Of a stretch of DNA of 64,000 nt, positions 22,520-33,365 are shown piece after piece. The translations under genes were made by a program, and so were the position numbers. The stretch comes from Kingdonia uniflora (taxonomy: Eukaryota; Streptophyta; Magnoliopsida; Ranunculales; Circaeasteraceae): contig JACGCM010000560.1 in the NCBI GenBank assembly GCA_014058105.1, positions 5,208,001 through 5,272,000 of the forward strand, written 5' to 3'. The notes beneath the pieces were generated by a model. It had not been told where the DNA came from. It searched no databases and was given only the letters and a program-made list of their open reading frames with translations. Within the stretch, counting starts at the first letter, position 1. Every line of letters starts with the position of its first letter.

Positions 22520-24090
22520 AATACTAGTTTAGGAGCGACCTCATCGGTCTGAGTGGTTTTGTAAATATATCCACAATTTGATCTTCGCTCCAGCAATCAA
22601 AGAGATTAATCGTACCATCCTTCACGTAATTTCTTATGAAGTGGTACCGAACATCAATGTCTTTGGTTCACCCATGGTGAACTGGATTCTTTGATATTTT
22701 AATTGTCGAAGTGTTGTCACAGTATATAAGAGTGCCACCATCCTGAGAAAAACATAGTTGTTCAAGCAATCCTCTTAGCCATACTGCTTGACAAGCGTAT
22801 GGCACAGCGGCGATGTACTCTACCTCTGTGGTGGACAAAGTAACGATGGGTTATTTCTTTGACGACCAAGAAATTGTTCCCGAACCCAATGAAAATGCAT
22901 ATCCCATTGTGCACTTCCTGTCATCTTGATCTCCGCCATATTCATTATCGGTATAACCAATTAAATCAAATGATTCTCCTTTCCTGTAAAGAATGCCAAG
23001 GTCAATCGTACCTTACAAATATCTCATAATCCTCTTTGCTGCATTAAGATGCATGTCCGCCGGAGTCTCCATGTATCGACTGATTAGGCTTAGGACATGC
23101 TGAATATATGGCCTTGTTGTGGTTAAATACATGAGACTTCCCATGATTTTTTTATTAACTGTGCTATCAACTTGCTCTCCTTGAGAGTCCTTTGTTAACT
23201 TTAATCCAACTTCAACTGGTGTACAAACTGGATTGCAATCTAGCATCTTAAACCGCTCCTAAATATCACTTATGTATTTTCTCTGTGATATAAAAATACC
23301 CAACTCTGGTTGTACCACTTCAATTCCAAAGAAGTAATGCATCTTCCCAATATTAGACATTTCAAATTCTGCCATCAGCGATTGCTTGAAGCCTTCAAAC
23401 ATCGTATAATTATTTCTCGTGTATACAAGCATACGCTTAGAAACTTCCCATCAGTTCCGTACTTTGAAACCCTCTTTTAGGAAGTACGCCTCTATGCGAC
23501 TATACCAAGCTCATGGAGCTTGTTTCAAGCCGTTTAAAGCTTTCGTAACCGATACACCATCTTCTCGCTCCCCTTCTTCCCGTAACCAGAAGGTTGATCC
23601 ACAAAGATGATTTCTTACAAGTCTCCGTGAAGAAACACCGATTTCACGTCTAACTGAAAAATGGGCTATGAATTTTGTGCAGATAATGCAAGAACCATTC
23701 GGATAGTATCTTGCTGGGCGACTGGAGTGAACACCTCATCGTAATCAATCCCTTGCTTTTGCTTATAGCCCTTGGGCACCAACCGAGATTTGTACTTATC
23801 GACATTTCCTTCTACATTTAACTTTTTCTTGTAAGCCCACTTGATGCTGATCGATCTAGAACCATGCGCAAATCAATTAACTCCCACGTATTATTTTTCT
23901 CAATAGCCTTCAGCTCCTTATTCATTGCCTCCTGCCATTTTAATTCTTTGATCGCATCATGAAACTCAAAGGGATCACTGCCAGCAAATAAAGCAATATA
24001 TACCACTGGATCATCCGATCGAACCACTCCCCCTAGCTCATAGTCTTCCAGATATGTTGGTTTTCTAATGGTTCTTTGAGTTCTTAAAAC
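22520..24090 (-). pseudogene. copia-2 reverse transcriptase and RNase H
   Basis: The 69-codon frame at 23818-24027 contains AIKELKWQEAMNKELKAIEKNNTWEL, the N-terminal part of the copia reverse transcriptase. Around 23255-23440 the minus strand gives GTDGKFLSVCLY directly followed by TRNNYTMFEGFK and HYFFGIEV. The expected Y-V-D-D catalytic block between them is missing. The frame at 23013-23246 holds LMYLTTTRPYIQHVLSLISRYM, the link to RNase H, and RNase H follows to about 22560. Several stops and the lost catalytic motif mean there is no active enzyme. Confidence 0.75.
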
Positions 24091-24108
24091 GGATGGTTCC
24101 GACCATGA

Positions 24109-24429
24109 TCACACAAATAAAGGTGAATTGCTTGAGGACACGTTTTGCGGACTGGACATGATTAAAGACATGTTTGAGGGCATGGTTTGAGGGTTGTTTT
24201 GAGGTATTGTTTGAAGGATGGATGGTTCTATTGAGGGCATGTTAGGAAAATGTGATGTTTGATCTTCATTTAGTGCAACTGAACTTGAATCAGAACTATC
24301 AAACATCAATGGGATAGCTGGTCCATTATCATTATCATTCCATTTCCAAGCATTTGCTTCATCGAAGATAACATCACGACAAATGATTATCTTCTCGGTT
24401 ATAGGATTATATAATTTGCAAGCTTTCAA
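24109..24429 (-). pseudogene. copia-2 linker between integrase and reverse transcriptase
   Basis: The 106-codon minus-strand frame begins KACKLYNPITEKIIICRDVIFDE, the conserved tail after the copia integrase core. A low-complexity region rich in Ser, Met, Pro and Asn follows, as usual before the reverse transcriptase. Confidence 0.65.
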
Positions 24430-25330
24430 ATAATCACTAAAACCAAGATAAATAGATTTCCCACCTTTGTCGTCAAGTTTTTTCCTTCTTTCATCGGGAA
24501 TGTGGGCATATGCGATGTATCCGTAAATTTACAAGTGTTCAACATTGAGGTTCCTTCCGCTTCAAGCCTCCTCAGGTGTTATGTTCATGACGGATTTTGT
24601 AGGCCTCCGATTTAGTATATAGATGCTCCATAAAATAGTTTTAGGCCAAAAACTCCTGGGAATATTCCTTTCTTTTAGCATGCTTCGTACCATATCCATG
24701 ATCGTGCGGTTCTTCTTTTCTGCCACACCGTTTTGCTGCGGAGTATAGAATGTCGTTAACTGCCTTTTGACCCATATTTCTCATAAAAAAATGTGAATTC
24801 TTTAGAGATAGATTCTCCACTACGATCTGATCGGAGAACCTTTATATGATTACCTGCTTCTTTTTCAACGAGAACCTTAAAACATTTGAACACCGAAAAA
24901 GCTTCTGATTTCTCCTGTAAAAAATAAACCCAAGTTTTTCGGCTATAATCATCTATAAAGGTCATGAAGTACCTTTTATTGCCATTAGATTATGGATCGA
25001 TTGGTCCGCATAAATCAGAATGAATCAGCTCTAGTACCTTCTTAGCTCTCCATGCTACTCCTTTTGGAAACGGACCACGGTGTTACTTGCTTACAACACA
25101 ATCTTCACACACATGCTTATGGTGATCAATTTCAGGGAGTCTTGAGGCCATAGCCTTTTGTCGAAGAAGCTTCAAACCTTTAAAGTTCAAGTGTCCATAA
25201 TGGAGATGCCATATCCAGGATGCATCACTCACTATACTTGCAAAACAAGGAAGTACGTCGGTTTTGATATATAAAGGAAACATTCGGTTTGAAGTCATGT
25301 ATACCTGTGCAAGCAAACCCTTTTTCGGAT
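24430..25330 (-). pseudogene. copia-2 integrase
   Basis: The frame at 25083-25316 carries WHLHYGHLNFKGL and HVCEDCVVSK, the H-H-C-C zinc-binding head of copia integrase. The frame at 24756-24965 carries FIDDYSRKTWVYFL and KVLRSDRSGE, the catalytic core around the first two acidic positions. The rest of the core continues in another frame to about 24600. A stop lies between head and core. Confidence 0.75.
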
Positions 25331-25378
25331 CTTCAATTCGACAAACGCCTATTTTAATGATGATCTCGTAGTCTTCTC

Positions 25379-25648
25379 CTAAAGTAGTCCCACACTAAGT
25401 AAATTGCTTTTCAAACCAGGAACATAGAGAACACTAGAAATAACCTGTTGAGAGCTATCCTTGGCTTGGAGCTTGATATCGCCTTTCCCCATAATAGAAA
25501 TTGTATAATCATGTCCGAATTTTACCGAGTTTTGGAAAGAATCATCTAGCACTGAGAAAACGGACTTGTATCCACACATGTAATTACTTACTCCCGTGTC
25601 CAAGTACCACATATTTTTACGAATTTTTTCTTCGGTATTGCAAACCAA
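25379..25648 (-). pseudogene. copia-2 aspartic protease
   Basis: An 89-codon open frame with WYLDTGVSNYMCG near its start, the D-T-G catalytic region of copia proteases, and VLYVPGLKSNLLSVGLL at its end, which leads into the integrase head. The length fits one protease subunit. It is open here but separated by stops from gag and integrase. Confidence 0.75.
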
Positions 25649-25689
25649 AAGAAGGTAATATCATCTTTGTTCTCCGCAAAATTCAGCTT

Positions 25690-26434
25690 GTCGCTTCAAT
25701 CCAGATAAGGGTTTGTTCGGCAATCCAAACGGTAATGCCCAAATTTGTCACATCCAAAACATTGGATATAAAATTTATCAAATGGCTTTGGCTCTTGATA
25801 GTCTTTGTGGTTGTTAGTGCGTCTTCTGCCTCTTTACCAAAAATTAGCTGATCGTCCACCGCGGTTATCTTGTCCCCATCCTCGACCATCTTCTCTTGTC
25901 TCCGATGATCAATTGGTTGTTAAGACCTGCAATGCTTGCTCCACTGCAACATGTTAATTGATCCTTTTCTCATGAACCAACAACAAACTCATCAATTTAT
26001 CGATTGAGAGTGCATCAAGGTCTTTCGATTCTTCAATCAAATAAACCACATAATCAAACATTGATATCATCGATCGAAGAACCTTCTCGATAATGATAAT
26101 ATCCCCCATCTTTTAACCGTGGATTTACATCTTATTTGCAATCGACATAGTTCTTGAAAAATAAGTAGAAATAGACTCTCCTTTTTGCATGCGTAGAGTC
26201 TCAAATTCTGCATGAAGTGCTTGAAAACTGTGCACGCTTCACCTTCACTATCCTGAGATATTTTTGCTTCATAAAATCCCAAATATGCTTTGATGTATCT
26301 TTGGAGAGAATTGTTTCTAAGATTGATCGACCAATCGCTTGAAAAAGATAATCTTTCGCCTTTAAATCCTTTAACTTTTGCTCCTCCAACTTAACTTTTT
26401 AAGCATTCGTCAACGCTCTCAATTCTTCCTCCAT
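25690..26434 (-). pseudogene. copia-2 gag
   Basis: The start is probably the ATG at 26434 (MEEELRALTNA), followed after a stop by LKDLKAKDYLFQAI, ETILSKDTSKHIWDFMKQKY and VKRAQF (26201-26389), the N-terminal pattern of plant copia gag. Later frames (25683-25889) hold the basic region, and the zinc-knuckle region is broken. Frameshifts occur near 26200 and 26060. Confidence 0.75.
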
Positions 26435-26472
26435 CGCAGGTTCAGAGATTCCAATTTCTATGAGATTCCAAT

Positions 26473-27111
26473 TGTAATGGCCAAATTCTGTAAGCTCGAA
26501 ATGGTTAGAAATTCGCTATCACACCAATGAACCAGTAATAATATTCCAATGGAAAGTAAGAACTGAAATAAGTGGTTTTAGCGTGGAAAACCTCTGAATA
26601 GGTAAAAACCACGACCTCGTATAGAGGATTTTTGAGAAAGTATCTTTATTGCTTAAGGTGGATATCTTTATTACAAGTGATCTCTAAATATAGAAATGCT
26701 TTGAATCTCGTAAATAAAAAGTTTGTATAATTTTTCTGGCCCCTGTCTCTTCTGGAACTTTTTCTTTATATAGGCCTTCCCCACAGCTCTTTATCATACT
26801 AGAACACATTTTTTGAATTATGTAGATAGTGGCGGTTGACTAAATAGTTAACGAGTTCGTGAGAGACAGGAGTCTTTGACTGGGTAATATTTTCCGGGTT
26901 TAGCTCGGTCCACGTTCTTGAGCAATTCGTGGGAGACAGGAGTCTTTGACTAGATAATATTTTCCGGATTTAGCTCGGTCCACGTTCTTGAGCAGTTCGT
27001 GGGTTTGGTTGGAATGTTGACTGGAGTGTTAAAAATGTGTGAGCCTGAGATAGAGATAATTCGAACTGGGTGAGCTCGACTTTGAATGAGATCGAGGGAT
27101 AACTCCCTATA
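26473..27111 (-). repeat. Tat-2 3' LTR
   Basis: A 639 bp LTR from TGTAATGGCC to CTCCCTATA, the fullest copy of this LTR family in the window. It aligns with 9227-9625 and 15926-16343. The downstream GAGGGGG run (27113-27125 on the minus strand) serves as polypurine tract. It contains a 70 bp tandem duplication at 26856-26995. Confidence 0.8.
26856..26995 (-). repeat. 70 bp tandem duplication in the Tat-2 U3
   Basis: TTCGTGRGAGACAGGAG starts at 26856 and 26926, and the next TTCGTGGG lies at 26996, giving a period of exactly 70. Each unit contains AGTCTTTGACT, which holds a TTGAC W-box core, and GCTCGGTCCACGTTCTTGAG. The Tat-1 LTR at 15926-16343 has a single equivalent. Confidence 0.8.
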
Positions 27112-27436
27112 ATTGCCCCCTCGCAACCGAAGTCACGAGTAGTTTTGGTTGAGAAAGAATGTATTTAAAGCTTTGAAATTCTAAATGGAGTAATGATGGC
27201 GTTTGACTGGATAGAAGTTACGCGATATTGGGAAGTGATGGGTATTAAATAATGATGTGGATACGGATGTATGTGACGATTGCTATTGAATAGTCACGCC
27301 TATAATAAATGATGACGCTTGGGAAAACGTACTTGCATAATAAATGTAGGGCTATCTAAATTATACCTATAACAAATCTTTTAAACAGTGCCTACTTGCG
27401 TAACTTGTTCTAAAACGTGAACGTTTTTTTTTTGAA

Positions 27437-27730
27437 ATGGTAAATACTTGGAAGATGGTTCTTGAAGAGAGGATTGTGTCAGAAATACAGAGGTTAAAGT
27501 TGAAATACTTTGGTGACCATTTCATGGAGATGTCGATACCCGCTCCTATTCCTCCGATGTATCAAGGTTTATCGAAAGAGAAAACGATTGAAGTTGTGGA
27601 GGAATTCAACTATAAGTGGAGGTTTCATGTCATCGTCTTGACAGGCGAGGACCGGTGGGCCTGTCTTCATACTCTTGTGAAAGACAGGGTTAGGGCTTCA
27701 CATACAGGGATAGGTGTATCTGCAGGATAA
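27437..27730 (+). CDS. Antisense ORF alpha, Tat-2 copy
   Basis: An open 97-codon plus-strand frame beginning MVNTWKMVLEERIV, opposite in direction to gag-pol, about 325 bp from the LTR. A related frame starting at 9882 in Tat-1 aligns from the first Met. Conserved parts are KYFGD, the proline-rich EMSIPAPIPPMY and YKWRFHVIVLTGE. Coding similarity seems to continue past the stop in another frame as a Glu/Val-rich tail to about 27870. It has no recognised domain, signal peptide or membrane segment. It may be the first exon of a larger antisense gene or a separate small protein. Confidence 0.5.
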   Translation: MVNTWKMVLEERIVSEIQRLKLKYFGDHFMEMSIPAPIPPMYQGLSKEKTIEVVEEFNYKWRFHVIVLTGEDRWACLHTLVKDRVRASHTGIGVSAG

Positions 27731-28688
27731 ATATGCTGATTTCTTGGGTCACCATGGATTCTAAGGTCGGGCCCTCTTCATCTTTACCAACTCTTCGGAG
27801 GTGGCGGTTTTAGAGGAGGGGGTGATGGTAGTAGAGGAGGGAGACAACTTGTGGGAGTCTGCTTCTATATTTCCATCACATTTTATCGCTTAGAAGACTC
27901 TTAGTTCTAGAATTTGGTTCTAGCACTGAGTTTACTGCTTGTATAGTTTCTATTTAAAGTTTGACCAGACTTCAACCAAACTCATGCGAGGAAAACTCTT
28001 TGTTGGTTCCAATGCCTGCTTGCATCTGGGTGAAAGATCACAGAAGTAAGAACTGGAGGAGTTGATGCCTCGGCGTGTCTGAATGACCTGTAACTTTTAA
28101 CCAACAGGGAAAAACTTGTTATTTCTAAAGTACCAAGAGTTTGGCGTTGGACGGATAACATTTCATTGTATTCCAGAGATCGATGTACTGAAAAACTTGT
28201 TACCTGTAAATCTTATGCAAGGTTTTTTCAATATGAATAAAAATTGTCATTCAATAATCTGTATATCTAAAGAATTTTTCAGAATCGAACTGAATTGTGC
28301 AGGGTATGAAAAGTGAATAAGAGTTTATAACTAATAAGAACATTATTATTGTGTGGCTTGAACTGAGATGAGTACGTGCTGACAATGATGTTGTGATGTA
28401 AGTATGATTTGTGCTTTAAACAGGTGAAGGAGAAAAATTGTAGAAAATTTGTAATCATGGAAATTTGAGCTTCTACAGGTCGATAGAGGTACAACTCTTG
28501 GTAACATGAGGTCGAGTATGATAAATATTATATTTACTGGTGAGGGGATAAGTTCAAATAATTTATTCCAAGATTCTGGGTTTTTTGTTACGAGATACAA
28601 TGTAAAAATCATATTTTTAAAGGGAAAGTATGTGAGAAACGTATAAATATGGGTAGGATGATCTGTAAAAAATGGAGTAAGGAATAGG

Positions 28689-28982
28689 ATGGTACGGACT
28701 CGATCTCAGAGGATTTATCATGCCGCAGAAGGACGATTGGCTAAAAAAATTGCTGAAGTGCCGGAGAAGATTTTTGGTTCGTTTGGTTATGATGTTGAGC
28801 TACCAGTGAGGGAATGTCAGCTCAAAGGATTAGATGTTAGGAGCAGAGAACTTGAGTATGCTCGTTATTTTTATGAGGTATGCTTTCGTGAATTGGTGAA
28901 GGATTCGATAGATCGAGAAAGGTTGGTTAGTTTAATTGCTGAAGTTGAGATCGAATTCAAAGTTCTGAGGACCGACGAATGA
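28689..28982 (+). CDS. Antisense ORF beta, Tat-2 copy
   Basis: An open 97-codon frame beginning MVRTRSQRIYHAAEGRL, with EKIFGSFGYDVELP and GLDVRSRELEYARYFYEVCFREL. It is homologous to the broken frame at 11148-11440 of Tat-1, so it was coding in a common ancestor. The product is charged and probably helical. No domain was recognised. A third open frame at 29401-29731 ends with a similar I-V-R-E-R-x-G / D-Y-x-S-D-x-E pattern and may be related. Confidence 0.5.
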   Translation: MVRTRSQRIYHAAEGRLAKKIAEVPEKIFGSFGYDVELPVRECQLKGLDVRSRELEYARYFYEVCFRELVKDSIDRERLVSLIAEVEIEFKVLRTDE

Positions 28983-29400
28983 TGTGACTGGATGACATCG
29001 TCCAGTTTACTAGGGCCGCGATAGATGTTGTATAAAGTGTTTATCATGAATAATACATTTTTGCTGAATATAACTGAAAAGGTATAAGTCATTCGGATCC
29101 TCTATAGGTACAAATTTGTTTTGAGACTGTTTTAGCAAATAATTTAAATAATTTTAAATTTTTTTGTAGTTTAGAAAATGTCGTCAATTACTATAAGTAT
29201 GATAAGCAGGGACAGAGAAACAAAAATGAGGAAATGCAGAAGCTTCTGGTTTTGTTTTGCATGTAAGGAAGTAGGAATCAGATATCATACAGAGTGAGTC
29301 ATCATGAGTTTGGAAGGTCAGGAAAAGATATGGAAATAGGAGAGAGAAATATGTTAAAAAATGAGGGGAGCTGTAATAATTGAAAGGTAGTTTTATTAAA

Positions 29401-29731
29401 AAGGTACAAGACGTCTGACATAGAGAGTGGAAAGGACGCCTCAGTTCCGAAATCGAGGACGGTTCGTGCGAGGTGCAATAAATGCCAACCGCTTGAGAGA
29501 GAAAAGATAAATAGTGCTTCTTCGTCTCCAATAGAGCGTTTTTCAACTTCTATAAATTTGGAGAGCACACAGAGAGAGAGACAAGAAATCAGGGGAATTG
29601 ATAAGGAGTTATTCAAAGGGGTTCAACGGTTGAAGAGGGCAAAAGATATTGAATCTCGTAGGTGGCTATACATCAACATCGTGAGGGAAAGACTTGGCGC
29701 CACTACAGATTATCATTCAGATACTGAAGGT
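29401..29731 (+). CDS. Antisense ORF gamma (probable exon)
   Basis: About 110 codons are open without an ATG start: RYKTSDIESGKD at the left, KCQPLERE in the middle and VRERLGATTDYHSDTEG at the right. The frame ends at GAAG/GTTAGT, a plausible splice donor. It resembles the end of ORF beta weakly. It is probably an upstream exon of the coiled-coil gene or another small antisense ORF. Confidence 0.4.
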
Positions 29732-29839
29732 TAGTAGAAATGTATGCAACATATGTTGCCGTATATACTGAATATGTTAAAGATATATGTTGTACGTAAA
29801 TGATTGATATATATATATAGATAAACCTGTATGAAGGTC

Positions 29840-30603
29840 AAGCTTGAGAGACATTTGCATAGGGTCAAAAACGTGTCTGTAGAAATTGTTGTTGAAATGG
29901 GTAGTTTGTCTGTTAATGAGGTATTGACCTCTGGTCTGACGAATGAGTTTGATAGTGAGGGGGAAGTAGGATTGGAATAATTCCTGGGTTTTCCAAGCCA
30001 ATTGATATCTTATCCTCCTGGTTCTGATGCCGTTAGAGAGTTTTGTAAAGCTAAGGCGGTTGTAGGAGGAAGTGGGGCAATTGTGTAGAATATGCCGGTA
30101 GGTAGTTTTGGGGTTGTACGGTAGCGGAGGGGGAAGAATACTTTTATCTGTTGGTAGATTTGGAAGTGGAAAAATGAAATAGGGGTATAGATGAATCGAT
30201 CTCGTTCGAATACTTCGACGGGGATGTTCGGAGTATCTTCTCGGAGGGTTTTTTTGTTACCTATCTCAATTAGAGTATGGGTTGAGTCTTCCCCTCACCA
30301 ATTTGGCAAAGGGGATTATGAATGCAATCGGGGAATATCCGGTTTAATTAAACGGGAATATGTGGGAGGTAATAACCATGTGCATCATCTGAATAAAAAG
30401 TTGGAAAAGGAGGGAAAATGAGGAGGATAACCCCTGGGGACATTTTGCAGTTTTATGGGGTGAAGAATTATAAGGCCAGTAGAGGGTCATATTTTTATGC
30501 GAGAGCAATTCGGTATTATTTTTTTGATCTGAACTCAGCCGGTCAAACCTGGAATGACAACGTCATATGGGTGAAGGGTAATTGTCTTCAAAGAGATGAT
30601 TAA
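29840..30603 (+). pseudogene. Antisense gene N-terminal domain (gypsy-type transposon-like)
   Basis: Frames at 29840-30170, 30191-30421 and 30418-30603 form one series broken by few stops. The last part, ITPGDILQFYGVKNYKASRG followed by TWNDNVIWVKGN, resembles the plant 'putative gypsy type transposon' (Transposase_28-like) domain found in antisense proteins of Tat-like elements. The earlier part (LPISIRVWVESSPHQF) fits the same kind of fold. This assignment rests on remembered family patterns and needs a profile search. It precedes the coiled-coil exons on the same strand. Confidence 0.45.
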
Positions 30604-30723
30604 GAACCTTTGGACCTTCAATTTAGATCTGTAAAACAAAATAAGTATAGTCATGCATAGATAGAATTATTACTATATTTCACTGATAACTGTAGTTGAT
30701 AATAAAAATGTTGTGCATTATAG

Positions 30724-33365
30724 GTGTGAAGTCTAAAATGGAGAGGAAAGAGTCGTTGTTAGACGAAGTTATGGAGGAGGAGACTGAGCTCGAATTTGTG
30801 TTGGAGGGACTCGACCTGAATAGAAAGAAGATGGCTGATAGCAGGTTGAAAAAGGTCTAAAAAGATCAGTTGGCGAAGTCGATGGCGGGTGCTGACGATG
30901 GGAAGAGGCAAGTGAGCGGTAGGGAGGTTTGAACTAACTTGTCCAGGACTCTTGGAATAGGCAGTTCGATTTAGTTGAATCTCGTTACGTCGAGCTAAAT
31001 AGCTCAAAAATATCTGAAAAAATGGGTGTTAAAGGCTTTGCCGACCTCTGGTACCACTGGAAGTAGTAAGGTCGCAAAAGATAAAAGGAGGATAGTCGAA
31101 CCCTCGGGGGAGTCATGAGAGAAGGTCGTTGAGGGGCAATCTGCATAGAGAGGAAGACACGAGCAGGATGGTAAGTTTATATTATAGGAAAAAGTTGTTT
31201 AATGCATTTTGAGCTAATCGCTGAGATCGATTTAATTTTTGCAGGTTGCTCGTCTTGTTAAGGGCATTTGGCTCGGCATTGAGGAAGAAAAATCTGAGCT
31301 GAAGAAGGCGAATATCAAGCTGGAAAAGGAATTAGCTCGATCCAGGACTGATGCTCTAAAGGAAGTTAGGCAGCTGAAGGGTTCTCATGTCGTGGTAATT
31401 GGTCAGCTACAGGGGGAGACGAGGGCCAATCTAAATGAGATGGTTAAGGAGCGTGACAGACTGGGGCATCATTTGATGCCAAAGGGCTATTCTGAGGAGG
31501 AGGTGGATACCATTAAGGTGGACACCTATGTTGAGAAGGAAGATGAGGAGGAAGCGGAAGTGGTAGGGATCGTGGACAGTCGGATGGTATCTCTCGCCAG
31601 ACGGTGCTCGACAACCAAGGGGATGGCGCAGAACTCCCAGAGGGTGATAGTGAGAAGGTATGGTAAAAACGTGCGTTTGTATAAATATTTATAAGTTGTT
31701 GAAATGTGTACGGGGAAGAAACTTCTATAGGTTGACTTTGTTTTATAAACCTCTCATAGGCACTTAGAGAAATGAGTCTCAGTATAAAAGATCTAGAGTC
31801 TGGACTTGCCAGGGAAAGAGAGACCTCTACAGCCTTGCTATCTGCGCAAGCGGAGCTGCAGGTTAGATCGGAATAGGTCTTTTCGACTTGTATGTTAGAC
31901 CAACGTTAAGTTATCAAGTAAATAGGATATAGATGCAGATAACACTAGTAGGGTGCATGGTAAAAATCTAATAATATTTATATAAAGTTGCATATCGAAA
32001 GTATGTACCTTATACTCTGCAAGAAACCTCAGGAAGCGTTTATCTGATAATGTACTCCAAATTTTTAGTCTAAAAGTATTTAAACACCGCAGATGTTTAG
32101 ATATCATATAAAATCTTTAGAAATGAAGTATGTATATATTAAAAAAAATCCTGAACCGTATTGTACTAAAAATCGTTATATTCCCCAGGTCGAATTAGAT
32201 TCATCTCGCTCTCGTGAGGATGACATACTCAAGTGTAACCGGGAATTTATAGAGCAGTTTGATAGGATGAGGGAGGCGAACAAGAATAGAGAAGATCAAT
32301 ATGTAAAGGCGCATTTTAAACTTCTGGAGGTGACCCAGGCTGTTTCTGACCTTACTCTTCAGGTCGAAGAGAAAGTTGCCGAAATAGGTAAGGGGTTAAA
32401 AGTGCTAGCGGAGGTAACAGAATACGCTGAGAAGCTTCAAAGTCGGGTTGACACATTGGCGATTAAGGGTAAGAAGGCTAACATGGCTTAAAACCGTATT
32501 CAGGCGTTAGAAAGATCGGTGATCTTCAGAATTGTAGGAACGAGCTGGAGCGAATAAGACAAAAAATTACTGAAAAAGACAATGACCTGAGGGTAGCTCG
32601 AGAAAATCTATCAGCTTCGGAGGCCGCAGTTGAACACTTACAAATAGCCCTACCCACCAAGGATATGGAGTTCCGGGAAATGCAACGAAGGTGTAACGAT
32701 TTAAATGAGAGGGTTGCACGACTTAAGACCGAGTTGGCACAGGCCATCGCGTGTGCTAAGAATGTTGAGGCTAGAGAACGTTCTGGGGGAAGTAGAACTG
32801 ATTTTAAGGCTCCTCTAGTTCGAGGGGATGTAGTTAGTCTCTCAGGTCGAATTAGAGAGCTAGAGAGTAATTTATCTCATATTCAGGGGCATGTCCAGAG
32901 AGGAAATGTGAACTTGAGGGAATGCTAGCAGAAGTTGGATGCTGCTCTTATCAGGTAGAAAGTTTGAAAGGGGAAATTAAAGCAAAAGAATCGCTGATGA
33001 AGAGGAAAGAGGAATTATTGAAAGATATTTTGGCTAGGGAAGAGTTGAACACAGAAATCAAGAAACTTCGTGCCCATGTAGTAGACTTAGAAGCCATGAA
33101 CCTGGCTGAATCAGCTAAATATATATATATATATATATATATATAATTGGAAGATAATGTAATTTACCATGCTCAAGTCGATGCAGAAATGATTGAACAG
33201 AAGAATTTGTATGCAAAGTTAGAGTCACGCCTTGAGATGGTGAGAGAAAAATTTGTAATAATGGTCATACCTGATGCGTCATGCTCAGATATGCTAAAGT
33301 TGATTGTAGCATATTTTGTAGAGGAAGTAAAAAGACTCGAGTCAGAACGAGATACCTTGTTCTAA
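30724..33365 (+). pseudogene. Antisense coiled-coil gene with apparent introns
   Basis: Four likely exons: 30724-31170 (donor GTAAGT at 31171), 31245-31657 (acceptor TTTTTGCAG; donor GTATGG), 31760-31861 (acceptor CTCATAG; exactly 34 codons) and 32189 onward (acceptor TTCCCCAG). All the internal junctions fall between codons. The products are long heptad-like helices rich in Glu, Lys, Leu and Arg, for example IEEEKSELKKANIKLEKELA and REDQYVKAHFKLLEV. Frameshifts lie within the second exon and near 32490 and 32935, and an (AT)n repeat at 33118-33145 breaks the last part. It is absent from Tat-1. Its role is unknown. Confidence 0.55.
33118..33145. repeat. (AT)n microsatellite
   Basis: A pure run of TA dinucleotides within the last coiled-coil exon, with open frame on both sides. 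It probably arose after the gene lost function. Confidence 0.9.

Larger units (their letters stand above)
22229..26472 (-). mobile_element. copia-2: Ty1/copia element lacking its 5' LTR
   Basis: On the minus strand, gag (from an ATG at 26434), protease, integrase, reverse transcriptase and RNase H occur in copia order, then a polypurine tract and a 3' LTR at 22496-22229. The 5' LTR is absent: the Tat-2 LTR starts at 26473, only about 40 bp upstream of the gag start. Frames are interrupted but much better preserved than in copia-1, so it is a younger insertion. The element would have been about 4.8 kb. Confidence 0.85.

Noticed and set aside
33118..33145. (AT)n run as a functional element of the antisense gene
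   Set aside because: A pure dinucleotide run that breaks an otherwise coding exon is best explained by replication slippage after decay.
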